A stretch of 48,374 nt of DNA from NCBI GenBank assembly GCA_009777995.1, contig WRKT01000018.1, positions 1 through 48,374 on the forward strand. Direction: 5' to 3'. Origin of the DNA: Treponema sp. GTDB taxonomy: Bacteria > Spirochaetota > Spirochaetia > Treponematales > Breznakiellaceae. The position numbers and the translations under genes are program-made. Positions 17,563-25,658 of the stretch are shown piece after piece; the first letter of the stretch is position 1, and each line of letters opens with the position of its first letter. The notes below the pieces were generated by a model. It was not told where the DNA came from, searched no databases, and was given only the letters and a program-made list of their open reading frames with translations.

Positions 17563-20372
17563 TATTTCTTTTTAACGACCTTCTTCTTCGCAGCGGGCTT
17601 CTTCGCAGGAGTCTTCTTATCCGCCGCTTTCTTTACCGGCTTCTTCTCCTTCTTCGCAGCCTTTTTAGCTTGAATCTCCGCATGTGCTACGGCAAGGCGA
17701 GCAATTGGCACACGGAAGGGTGAGCAGCTAACATAATTAAGACCAACCTTATAGAAGAACTCTATAGAAGCAGGATCACCCCCATGCTCACCGCAAACAC
17801 CGATTTTGAGCTTTGGCCTTACAGATCGTCCTCTTTCACAGGAATACTGAACGAGTTGGCCTACACCGCATTGGTCGATGCTCTGAAAGGGATCTTCCGG
17901 GAGCAGCTTCCGCTCCAGATATTCCGGCAGGAAGGAGCCGATATCGTCACGGCTAAATCCGTAGGTCATTTGGGTAAGGTCGTTTGTTCCAAAAGAGAAG
18001 AACTCAGCTTCTGCTGCCATTTCATCAGAGAGAAGGCAGGCACGAGGGATTTCTATCATCGTACCGTAAAGGCATTCAATAGATTTTAGCTTATACTTGG
18101 CTAAGACCTCTGCATAAACCCTATCATAAATTTCCTTATGATCTTTTAGCTCCTTTGCATCGCAGGTAACAGGTACCATAATTTCAGGAATTGCCTTTAT
18201 ATTTTCCTTTCTAAGTTCTACAGTCGCTTCAAGGATTGCCCTAAACTGCATCTCGCTAAGCTCAGGGAAAGTGATACCGAGGCGAACACCTCTATGCCCC
18301 AGCATCGGGTTAACCTCGTGAAGCATTTCAGCGCGTTTCTTGATTTCCTCTGCGGGGATACGAATCATGCGGGCAAGCTTTTCCCTTGTATCATCGCGGC
18401 TTGGGAGGACTTCGTGCAGGGGAGGGTCAAGGAGGCGGAAGGTCACGGGGAATCCGGCCATTGCCTTCATCGTTGCCTTGATATCCTTTTTCATGTATGG
18501 GAATAGATGATTAAGTGATATACGTCTTTCCCTTTCATTTTTAGCAAGGATCATCTGGACCATATACGCCTTTGGCTCATCATGACCATCGCTAAGGAAC
18601 ATATGCTCAGTTCTGAATAGGCCGATTCCCTCTGCGCCAAAGTCACGGGCGCGTTTTGCGTCTTCAGGAGTGTCTGCATTTGCACGAACTCCCATGGACT
18701 TATACTTTTCAACAAGTTTCATAAAGCTCTTTAAGCGGGGGTTCTCCGTTGCATCAATCATTTGCAATTTGCCGTCATAGACAGCGCCTTTGGTGCCATT
18801 AAGTGTTAAAACATGACCTTCCTTGAAAGTTTTATCCTTTACGTTAACTTCCTTCTTTGCAAAATCTATCTTAAAGTCTGCTGCGCCTACAATGCAGCAC
18901 TTACCCCAACTGCGTGCTACAAGGGCGGCATGGCTTGTCATTCCGCCCCTTGCAGTCAGGATACCCTGTGCCGCTCGCATTCCTGAAATGTCTTCAGGGT
19001 TAGTCTCATCTCTTACAAGAAGAACCTTCTCCCCCCTCTTTGCCCATTCGACAGCTTCATCGGAAGTGAAAACGATTTTTCCCGAAGCGCCGCCGGGGCC
19101 TGCAGGAAGGCCCTTACCGATCAATGTCGCATTCTTCTCGGCATTCGGATCGATTACCGGGTGCAAGAACTCGTCCAACTGTGCAGGCTTGACTCTAAGC
19201 AGAGCTGTCTCCATATCTATGAGCTTTTCAGAAAGCATATCCATTGCCATATTAACTGCCGCAATGCCGGTCCTCTTACCGTCACGGGTCTGGAGCATCC
19301 AAAGCCTTCCTTCCTGAATCGTAAACTCCAAGTCCTGCATGTTTTTATAATGCTTTTCAAGTTTATTTTTTACTCCCTCAAGCTCCTTGTAAAGGGCAGG
19401 CATATTTTTTTCAAGAGAAGGCAGATGCCTGTTATGCTCATTCTTAGTTGCCTCATTTATGGGCCAAGGTGTACGGATACCTGCAACAACATCCTCACCT
19501 TGAGCATTAACCAGATATTCACCGAAGAACTTATTTTCCCCTGTGGCAGGATTGCGGGAAAAGGCCACCCCGGTTGCAGAGGTATCACCCATATTTCCGA
19601 AAACCATTGCCTGAATATTTACTGCTGTTCCCCAATCATGCGGAATATTTTCTATATTACGATAGGCAACTGCTCTTTTCCCGTTCCAGCTCTTAAAAAC
19701 TGCTCCAATACTTCCTTCAAGCTGTCTCATCGGGTCATCGGGGAAGGGGAGGCCCATCACTTTTTTTATACGCGTTTTAAATAATTCACAGATTTCCATT
19801 AGGTCTTCTGCAGAAAGCTCTGTATCAAGCTCAACACCCTTCTTACGCTTTACTGTTTTCATAATATCTTCAAGCTGATGTCGAATGCCGCCATCCTTTG
19901 GTTCTATTCCCTCAGCCTTTTCCATGACTACATCAGAGTACATCATCATGAGACGGCGGTAAGAATCATATACAAAGCGGGGATTGCCTGTCTTTGCAAT
20001 TAGCCCGGGAATTGTTTTGGTGCTTAAGCCTATGTTAAGAACCGTTTCCATCATGCCGGGCATTGACATGCGGGCGCCCGAGCGGCCTGCCACGAGAAGG
20101 GGGTTCTTTGGATCGCCGAACCTCATTCCCATCACCTTTTCAACCTTTGTAAGGGATGCCTTTACCTGCTCCATAAGGCCCTTTGGAAAAGTAGCTTTAT
20201 TTGCAAAATAGTCCGTGCAGCAGTCGGTGGTTACCGTGAAACCAGCCGGGACCGGAAGTCCCAGATTGCACATTTCAGCAAGGTTGGCACCCTTGCCCCC
20301 AAGTAAATTTCTCATTTCTGATGTACCATCAGCCTTGCCCGGGCCGAAAAAGTATACATATTTCTTAGCCAT
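17562..20372 (-). CDS. ppdK: Pyruvate phosphate dikinase with a Lys/Ala/Pro-rich C-terminal tail
   Basis: It catalyses reversible PEP + AMP + PPi <-> pyruvate + ATP + Pi, often run glycolytically in anaerobes. It is 936 residues long; family members are usually about 870-900. Domains in order: nucleotide-binding N-terminus (GGKGANLAEM, SGARMSMPGMM), the phospho-His swivelling domain (GGMTSHAALVARSWGKC, His near 465), and the PEP/pyruvate barrel ending with IGVCGEHGGDP. The last ~34 residues are almost wholly Lys, Ala and Pro (KKPVKK, KKTPAKKPAAKKK), an unusual histone-H1-like extension. The ATG at 20372 has GGAGG five bases upstream and is preferred over the ATG at 20384. It is the first gene of a four-gene operon behind a consensus promoter. 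Confidence 0.96.
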   Translation of the reverse strand: MAKKYVYFFGPGKADGTSEMRNLLGGKGANLAEMCNLGLPVPAGFTVTTDCCTDYFANKATFPKGLMEQVKASLTKVEKVMGMRFGDPKNPLLVAGRSGARMSMPGMMETVLNIGLSTKTIPGLIAKTGNPRFVYDSYRRLMMMYSDVVMEKAEGIEPKDGGIRHQLEDIMKTVKRKKGVELDTELSAEDLMEICELFKTRIKKVMGLPFPDDPMRQLEGSIGAVFKSWNGKRAVAYRNIENIPHDWGTAVNIQAMVFGNMGDTSATGVAFSRNPATGENKFFGEYLVNAQGEDVVAGIRTPWPINEATKNEHNRHLPSLEKNMPALYKELEGVKNKLEKHYKNMQDLEFTIQEGRLWMLQTRDGKRTGIAAVNMAMDMLSEKLIDMETALLRVKPAQLDEFLHPVIDPNAEKNATLIGKGLPAGPGGASGKIVFTSDEAVEWAKRGEKVLLVRDETNPEDISGMRAAQGILTARGGMTSHAALVARSWGKCCIVGAADFKIDFAKKEVNVKDKTFKEGHVLTLNGTKGAVYDGKLQMIDATENPRLKSFMKLVEKYKSMGVRANADTPEDAKRARDFGAEGIGLFRTEHMFLSDGHDEPKAYMVQMILAKNERERRISLNHLFPYMKKDIKATMKAMAGFPVTFRLLDPPLHEVLPSRDDTREKLARMIRIPAEEIKKRAEMLHEVNPMLGHRGVRLGITFPELSEMQFRAILEATVELRKENIKAIPEIMVPVTCDAKELKDHKEIYDRVYAEVLAKYKLKSIECLYGTMIEIPRACLLSDEMAAEAEFFSFGTNDLTQMTYGFSRDDIGSFLPEYLERKLLPEDPFQSIDQCGVGQLVQYSCERGRSVRPKLKIGVCGEHGGDPASIEFFYKVGLNYVSCSPFRVPIARLAVAHAEIQAKKAAKKEKKPVKKAADKKTPAKKPAAKKKVVKKK

Positions 20373-20402
20373 TAGATCCTCCATAACTTGATTAATCTTG
20401 AT

Positions 20403-20430
20403 ATTATAATATAGGCGCAGGGTATGTCAA
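20403..20430 (-). promoter_or_regulatory. Consensus sigma-70 promoter of the ppdK operon
   Basis: The minus strand carries TTGACA (20430-20425), a 16-base spacer, and TATAAT (20408-20403). Both hexamers match consensus exactly. It gives a leader of about 25 bases containing the GGAGG ribosome site before the ATG at 20372. Nothing else is needed to explain expression of ppdK and the three genes coupled to it. Confidence 0.85.
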
Positions 20431-20486
20431 TTTCTTTAATTTTCCGATAGTATTGTTATAAGGTATGCATCTGTGAGACTTAAGCT

Positions 20487-21734
20487 TTGAGCAATTCGTT
20501 ATTCAAGACCCTAAAAAACCTAAGAGGTAATTCCCGTGCATGTGTTTACACTGAACCTCTGTGGGGCTTTTCAATCAACCTGGTTCTTCCCTTTGCATCG
20601 GTTTATATGCTTGCCCTGGGCTTAAGTGATTATAGGGTTGGAACAATTGCAACGGTTTATATGCTTTCCCAAGTCGTCTGGGCCTTTTTTGGAGGGCCTA
20701 TAACAGATAAGTTGGGAAGGAGGAAGGGGCTTGCCATTTTTGATTTTATCGGCTGGTGTATTCCATGCCTTATATGGTGGCGGGCAGTAAACTTTTGGTT
20801 CTTTTTTGTAGCAGCTCTTATTAATGGTGCTGTGCAAATTGCCCATAATTCCTGGCAATGCCTTATTGCAGAAGATACAGAGAGAAGTGAAATTACCGGT
20901 GTACATTCTCTTATTTCAGTCGGAGTCCAGCTTTCAGCCTTTTTCGCCCCAATTACCGCCCTTCTATTTTCAAGGCTTACCTTAATCCCTGCAATGCATA
21001 TTCTTTATGTTAACGCATTCATTGTCATGACTATTAAGATATTTCTTACCTACCATTTTTCGAGGGAAACGAAGGTTGGTAAGATACGTTTAATGGAAAC
21101 CAAGGGGAAAAGTATTTTTGCTTTAACAATCGGTTATGGCGATGTTTTTAAGTTAATTATTAAATCCGGCGGAACCATTTTTGCTATGATCATTGTCACT
21201 CTTGTAGGAATAGCCTTTACGATAAACAATACTTTTTGGCAGGTTATTATAAGTCAGAAACTCCTTGTCCCTGTCCAATACCTTCCCTTCTTCCCAATGC
21301 TTAGAGCATCAATAATAATTTTTATTTTATTCTTCATAGTGCCTCGCATGACAGGGGGAGTGTTAAAGATACCGCTAATTGCTGCCTTTATATGTTTAAT
21401 GATAGGGCAAAGCATACTCATCCTTATTCCGATAGGAAGCTCTATTCTTTACCCCCTGCTTTGCATTTCTCTCATTTTTGACGGCTTTGGCCTTGGGACT
21501 TTAAACATGCTCTCGAGAGCTCTAATTGCCTTAAATGTTAACCCTGCCGAGAGGGCAAGGGTAATGGCAATAATATATGTGCTTATTATGATAATAACTG
21601 CACCTTTCGGGTGGATTGGAGGAATGCTTTCAGAAATCTCTCGAAATCTTCCATTTTTACTTAATGTCTGTCTAATGGTTCTTGGGATTTTTGCTACAAT
21701 AATTTATTATAGAAAGTATTCAAATGAAGCATAA
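20487..21734 (+). CDS. Major facilitator superfamily transporter
   Basis: A 415-residue polytopic membrane protein with about 12 hydrophobic helices. The loop between helices 2 and 3 carries the MFS signature-like GGPITDKLGRRKGLAIFD, confirming the family. Substrate is unknown. The start codon appears to be TTG at 20487 with no strong ribosome site; the nearby upstream ATG and GTG are in other frames and terminate at once. The 3' end overlaps the next ABC permease gene by 11 bases, so these transport genes are translated together. No promoter of consensus quality was seen in the 114-bp gap shared with ppdK. Confidence 0.88.
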   Translation: MSNSLFKTLKNLRGNSRACVYTEPLWGFSINLVLPFASVYMLALGLSDYRVGTIATVYMLSQVVWAFFGGPITDKLGRRKGLAIFDFIGWCIPCLIWWRAVNFWFFFVAALINGAVQIAHNSWQCLIAEDTERSEITGVHSLISVGVQLSAFFAPITALLFSRLTLIPAMHILYVNAFIVMTIKIFLTYHFSRETKVGKIRLMETKGKSIFALTIGYGDVFKLIIKSGGTIFAMIIVTLVGIAFTINNTFWQVIISQKLLVPVQYLPFFPMLRASIIIFILFFIVPRMTGGVLKIPLIAAFICLMIGQSILILIPIGSSILYPLLCISLIFDGFGLGTLNMLSRALIALNVNPAERARVMAIIYVLIMIITAPFGWIGGMLSEISRNLPFLLNVCLMVLGIFATIIYYRKYSNEA

Positions 21735-22470
21735 AAAATATATCGGGTGGACAATCGCAGGAATTATCTTCTTATTCCTCCTTTGGGAGCTTGCGGCCCG
21801 TCTTTATAACTCTTCCCTTATACTCCCCGGCCCTATACCGGTATTCCTCCGTTTTATAGCTCTAATTACTACTCCTCGTTTTTTGATATCTCTTAGGGAA
21901 AGCTTCTTTAGAGTCCTCCTTGGTATTACAATTGCAGTTCCCGCAGGAATTATCGCAGGCATTGCAACAGGATTAGATAAAAGAGTGAATGCTTTTTTTT
22001 CTCCTCTGTTTTCTGTTATCTCGGCCACCCCTGTAATTTCAGTAATCTTAATTGCCTTTCTTGTACTTGGCTCAGGGAATACACCTGTCTTTTCTGCCTT
22101 TCTTATGATCTTCCCTGTTATGGCAACTAATGTCGCCTTCGGAATAAAGAGCACGGATTCCCGTTTAAAAGAATTATTTTTTATCTTTAAAATGAATAGA
22201 AAAGAAACGCTTCGTTTTCTTTATCTTCCTTCACTTTTGCCTTTCATACTCGGCGGGCTCTCTGCCTCCCTCTCCCTTTGCTGGAAGGTTGTAGTAGCTG
22301 CTGAAGTGATAGTTCAGCCCATGAACAGCCTCGGCCTTGGAATGTCCAGGGCAAGGACTAACCTTGAAACCCCTGAGCTCTTCGCTTGGACAGCCGCGAC
22401 AGTCATTGCCGCAGCATCCACTCAAGGAATTTTAAGCCTTATCTTAAAAACCGCAGGAAAGAAAAAATGA
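21724..22470 (+). CDS. ABC transporter permease, NitT/TauT (SsuC-like) type
   Basis: A 248-residue inner-membrane permease with about six helices and a BPD_transp_1 domain. The cytoplasmic EAA-like coupling loop is visible (FKMNRKETLRFLYLPSLLPF, about 157-176). It resembles the permeases of nitrate, taurine, aliphatic sulfonate or pyrimidine-precursor importers. It begins inside the MFS gene (11-base overlap), and its stop overlaps the ATPase start (ATGA). The usual periplasmic NMT1/SsuA-type binding protein is absent from the neighbourhood, so either it lies elsewhere or the pair has another role. Confidence 0.88.
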   Translation: MKHKKYIGWTIAGIIFLFLLWELAARLYNSSLILPGPIPVFLRFIALITTPRFLISLRESFFRVLLGITIAVPAGIIAGIATGLDKRVNAFFSPLFSVISATPVISVILIAFLVLGSGNTPVFSAFLMIFPVMATNVAFGIKSTDSRLKELFFIFKMNRKETLRFLYLPSLLPFILGGLSASLSLCWKVVVAAEVIVQPMNSLGLGMSRARTNLETPELFAWTAATVIAAASTQGILSLILKTAGKKK

Positions 22471-23210
22471 GAATCTCTATAAATAATCTTTCATTCGGCT
22501 TTACCAAGGAGATGCTCTTTAGAAACCTTTCAATAGAAATTGAAGGGGGGATAAGGCCCTTTATTATTCTTGGGCCTTCAGGCTCGGGAAAGACAACCTT
22601 TTTGAAACTTTTGGCAGGGCTATTAAAACCTGAAAGCGGAAAAATAATTTTTTCCGAAGAAGGAAAGAATTATGGAGAGATAGAAGTAAATACCGGTTTC
22701 CTTTTTCAAGAACCTCGTTTATTACCGTGGTTAACAGTACTTGAAAATGTAAGTCTCCCTTTAAGAAAGGTTTTGGGTGATAAAGAAGCCGAAGATAGGG
22801 GGAAACACTATCTTTCTTTGGTTTCTTTATCCGGAAAGGAAAAGGCACTCCCTGCTGAGCTTTCAGGAGGGCAGGCACAAAGAGTTTCCATGGCAAGGGC
22901 CTTTGCTTGGCCTGCGCATATACTCCTTATGGATGAGCCCTTTCAATCACTTGATATTCCCCTTAGACTTGATTTAATGGACCTTAGTCTCTCCCTTATG
23001 GAAAAGGAAAAACGTTTTTTAATTGCGGTTACTCATGACCCCAGGGAGGCTGTCTATATGGGCGGGAGAGTTGTTATTCTAAGGAATCCGGGCGAAGGTT
23101 TTATTTTCGATAAAATATTTGAGCTGTCAAAAAGTGAAAGGGAGTATGGTTCAGCCGCGAATGCAGAGAGAGAATTAATTGAAGTTCTAAAATTAAGTAA
23201 GAGCAAATAG
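22467..23210 (+). CDS. ABC transporter ATP-binding protein, NitT/TauT (SsuB-like) type
   Basis: A 247-residue ATPase that energises the adjacent permease. Walker A GPSGSGKTT (about 33-41), Q-loop FLFQEPRLLPW, signature ELSGGQAQRVSMARA, Walker B ILLMDEPFQSLD and H-loop VTHDPREA are all intact. The RLLPW after the Q-loop is typical of the SsuB/TauB/NrtD branch. The ATG at 22467 overlaps the permease TGA; a longer frame from 22386 lies within the permease gene and is not used. The P1-family peptidase gene follows after 14 bases, so it is probably in the same transcript. Confidence 0.92.
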   Translation: MRISINNLSFGFTKEMLFRNLSIEIEGGIRPFIILGPSGSGKTTFLKLLAGLLKPESGKIIFSEEGKNYGEIEVNTGFLFQEPRLLPWLTVLENVSLPLRKVLGDKEAEDRGKHYLSLVSLSGKEKALPAELSGGQAQRVSMARAFAWPAHILLMDEPFQSLDIPLRLDLMDLSLSLMEKEKRFLIAVTHDPREAVYMGGRVVILRNPGEGFIFDKIFELSKSEREYGSAANAERELIEVLKLSKSK

Positions 23211-23224
23211 GAGGCTGTATTTAA

Positions 23225-24259
23225 ATGAGGAAAAGAATACGAGATATTTTTGATGTACCGGGTAAATTCCTGCCGGGTCCAAGGAATAGCATAACAGACG
23301 TCCCAAACGTAAAGGTTGGTCAATTTACCCTTAGAGAAAAAGACATAAATACAGGCATCACCTTGATTCAGAGCCATGAAAACGATGCCTACCTGAACCC
23401 GATACCCTGCGCTGTGTATACCGGAAACGGCTTCGGTAAACTCGCAGGAAGTCTGCAAGTTGAAGAGCTTGGTGTACTTGAATCCATGATAGGACTTACT
23501 AACACACTGTCTGTACCAATGGTAATGCATGGTTTAATCGAGTTTTACCTTGAAAATAATAAAGAAATTACTTCGATAAATGTCCTTGTAGGTGAGACAA
23601 ATGATTCCGGCTTAAATAATATTGGCGCTCTTGCTATAAAGAGCAGCCATGTAAAAGAGGCTATTGAAAATCTTTCCCTAGATGTGGAAGAAGGCTGTGT
23701 CGGAGCAGGTACAGGTACTTCCTGTTACGGTTATAAGGGTGGAATTGGAACGAGTTCTCGCATTGTTAAGGATTATGTAATTGGGGCTCTTGTCCAGAGC
23801 AATTATGGGGGGAATCTGAATATTTACGGTAAACCTTACCCGAGCGGCAAACCTGAAGCCGCCGGAGAGGGCACCTCAGGCGGCTCGCTCGGCTCGCCCG
23901 ACGGCGCAGCCGACGGCTCCTGCATGATTGTCCTTGCAACTAACGCACCCCTTGACGCAAGACAATTAAAACGAATCGCCAAGAGAGGAATCGCAGGAAT
24001 GGTACAGACAGGCTCTTATCTTGCGCATGGCTCAGGCGATTTCTGTATTGCTTTCTCGAATTTCCCGGGCAATATAACCGAAAGAAACAACAAAGAGCTT
24101 AAAACCTTTACCGTTCTCCCCGAAGACCAATTAAATCCGCTCTTCGAAGCCGCCTGCGATGCAGTAAGAGAGGCCCTCTATAATTCGATAAGCATGGCAG
24201 AAGATATGAAAACCAAAGACGGAAAGATTGTTAAGGCAATTAATTTAGACGAAAAGTGA
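23225..24259 (+). CDS. P1-family aminopeptidase (DmpA / peptidase S58, self-processing)
   Basis: A 344-residue member of the DmpA/BapA L-aminopeptidase-D-esterase family (Ntn-hydrolase-like fold). N-terminal landmarks GPRNSITDVPNVKVGQ and the TGNGFGKLAGSLQVEELG region are family-typical. Precursors cleave themselves before a Ser that becomes the nucleophile; here DGAADGSCMIV places the Gly-Ser site at Ser232, followed by LATNAPLDARQL. The segment just before the site is Gly/Ala/Ser-rich and encoded by a GC-rich stretch (23858-23925), unlike its surroundings. A strong ribosome site (AGGAGG) precedes the ATG. The last 20 bases overlap the convergent tonB gene. It may hydrolyse small peptides, beta-peptides or amides. 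Confidence 0.92.
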   Translation: MRKRIRDIFDVPGKFLPGPRNSITDVPNVKVGQFTLREKDINTGITLIQSHENDAYLNPIPCAVYTGNGFGKLAGSLQVEELGVLESMIGLTNTLSVPMVMHGLIEFYLENNKEITSINVLVGETNDSGLNNIGALAIKSSHVKEAIENLSLDVEEGCVGAGTGTSCYGYKGGIGTSSRIVKDYVIGALVQSNYGGNLNIYGKPYPSGKPEAAGEGTSGGSLGSPDGAADGSCMIVLATNAPLDARQLKRIAKRGIAGMVQTGSYLAHGSGDFCIAFSNFPGNITERNNKELKTFTVLPEDQLNPLFEAACDAVREALYNSISMAEDMKTKDGKIVKAINLDEK

Positions 24260-24869
24260 TATTATACCTATACCTTGCTGCAACAGGCACTCCGTTAGCC
24301 TCGGCAGGGCGGCCCCTTATCCCCCTAAAGGCATTAATCGCAGCCTCTCCGAAGCCGCGCCCGGGAGGATCCTCGCGAAGCACACGAACATTCCGGATAC
24401 TACCCTGACTGTCAATAAAGAGCTCAAGGAACACTGTCCCTTCAATGCCTGAGCGCTGGGCAATCGGCGGGTAGACTATGGCACGGCGTATCTCATCATC
24501 GGGTAATACAGGCAATACACTGATTAAATGCTGGGGCAGGTATTCGATTTGCTCAGTTACTATGGGAGCAGGTATATTTGGAATTATTGGAGGAGGGGGC
24601 TCATCAACCTCTATCATGTGTTGGGCTATGGTTTCGGTTGTTGTGGTTTCCGGTTCAGGGGGCTCAGGCGGCGGCTCTTCCGGAGGCGGGGGAGGGATAT
24701 ACTCCTCAAGGTCAAGCAACCTCATTACCCCTGCAACAGGCTCAAAATACTGAATTGCGTCTTCCATATTGAAAGCTACAGTAAGTATCAGGATTATATG
24801 AAGCAGGGTTACAGAAGTAAAGATAATCAGCTTTACTCTGCCTGTTTTAAAGCCTTTGGTATTACTCAT
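24240..24869 (-). CDS. tonB: TonB family energy-transducing protein
   Basis: A 209-residue periplasm-spanning protein that carries proton-motive energy from ExbB/ExbD to the outer-membrane receptor. It has a short basic N-terminus, one membrane helix with a His (SVTLLHIILILTVAF, about 15-29), a Pro/Glu-rich rod (PPPPPEEPPPEPPEPE, about 57-72), and a C-terminal TonB domain (about 130-209). In that domain YPPIAQRSGIEGTVFLELF and AINAFRGIRGRPA resemble the family consensus. Its ATG overlaps the upstream exbD by eight bases. It is the last gene of the operon and overlaps the convergent peptidase by 20 bases. Confidence 0.92.
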   Translation of the reverse strand: MSNTKGFKTGRVKLIIFTSVTLLHIILILTVAFNMEDAIQYFEPVAGVMRLLDLEEYIPPPPPEEPPPEPPEPETTTTETIAQHMIEVDEPPPPIIPNIPAPIVTEQIEYLPQHLISVLPVLPDDEIRRAIVYPPIAQRSGIEGTVFLELFIDSQGSIRNVRVLREDPPGRGFGEAAINAFRGIRGRPAEANGVPVAARYRYNITFRLN

Positions 24870-25260
24870 TTCTTACCACAAAACTTACAACACGATATTG
24901 GAGGAGCTGCAGTATTTCCAAAACAGAATGTATGTTTTCAAAGGCAGTATTACGATCTGCTATAATATGCACCCTTGTGCCGGGGGATTGAATATAAGCA
25001 TCAACAATTCCTTGTTGAACCAACTGCAGATTACTCGGTATTCCGTCAAGGTATAGGCCGCCGGTTCGGTCTATCCATATTTCAAGATTATTTTCATCAC
25101 TCACCCTAAGGGCAGTATCTGCTTCAGGGTACTCAATTCTTACCACCTGCCTATAGTTAATAAGCGATACCAACATGATAAAAATAAGAAGTAAGAAGGC
25201 AATGTCCGATGTAGAGAAAAGAGGTACTGAGAGAGTTTTTCTTTTTCGCCTTAGCTTCAC
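24862..25260 (-). CDS. exbD: ExbD/TolR-family protein, copy 2
   Basis: A 132-residue inner-membrane protein: a basic cytoplasmic N-terminus (KLRRKRKT), one helix bearing the proton-handling Asp (STSDIAFLLLIFIML, about 17-31), and a periplasmic domain with IWIDRTGGLYLDG and HIIADRNTAFENI. It forms the stator/motor with ExbB. The start is GTG 25260, overlapping the stop of the other exbD (GTGA). Two different ExbD proteins in one operon suggest a hetero-oligomeric ExbD pair. Confidence 0.92.
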   Translation of the reverse strand: MKLRRKRKTLSVPLFSTSDIAFLLLIFIMLVSLINYRQVVRIEYPEADTALRVSDENNLEIWIDRTGGLYLDGIPSNLQLVQQGIVDAYIQSPGTRVHIIADRNTAFENIHSVLEILQLLQYRVVSFVVRNE

Positions 25261-25658
25261 AGGTCCTCCTTCATGTTAAAGGAAAATGAATCTACTTGAA
25301 GCCTCTGAGCCAGCTCAACGAAGGAGACCACATGCTGCCAAGGGGCAAGAGCATCAATCAAAAGAACCACTGCGAGGTTTGGATTTCCCGCCACTGCAGA
25401 ACGGATCCCCCTTTCAGCTTCAAGGAAATCAACTTCATTTTCGTGATAGTATAATTTTCCTTCTCCATCCATTTCAAAGCGCATAAGATCTTCTCTAAAG
25501 ATAATTCGAGTTGAATCGCTTGCAGGCAGGTTCATAAGAAAGCCTATATTAACGTTAAAGCCTGCGATAACAAGAAAGTAAATTATTAAGAGAAAAGCAA
25601 GATCGCTTGAGGCTGCACTTTCTTGAAATAAACCTTTCTTTTTACGCTTGACTGTCAT
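25257..25658 (-). CDS. exbD: ExbD/TolR-family protein, copy 1
   Basis: A 133-residue ExbD with a basic N-terminus (TVKRKKKG), a membrane helix with the conserved Asp (SSDLAFLLIIYFLV, about 17-30) and a periplasmic domain (FEMDGEGKLYYHE, VVLLIDALAPWQH). It is divergent in sequence from the second ExbD, so this is an old duplication and not a recent copy. ATGA overlap with exbB upstream and GTGA overlap with the second exbD downstream show strict translational coupling. Confidence 0.92.
   Translation of the reverse strand: MTVKRKKKGLFQESAASSDLAFLLIIYFLVIAGFNVNIGFLMNLPASDSTRIIFREDLMRFEMDGEGKLYYHENEVDFLEAERGIRSAVAGNPNLAVVLLIDALAPWQHVVSFVELAQRLQVDSFSFNMKEDL

Noticed and set aside
18823..19317. 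164-codon plus-strand frame opposite ppdK
   Set aside because: Shadow of the PPDK phospho-His domain coding sequence; no ribosome site or domain.
19161..19784. 207-codon plus-strand frame opposite ppdK
   Set aside because: ppdK is well supported on the other strand; this frame has biased, Cys/His-rich composition and no family features.
23054..23530. 158-codon minus-strand frame across the ATPase/peptidase junction
   Set aside because: It covers the ends of two strongly supported genes and their ribosome site; composition is not protein-like.
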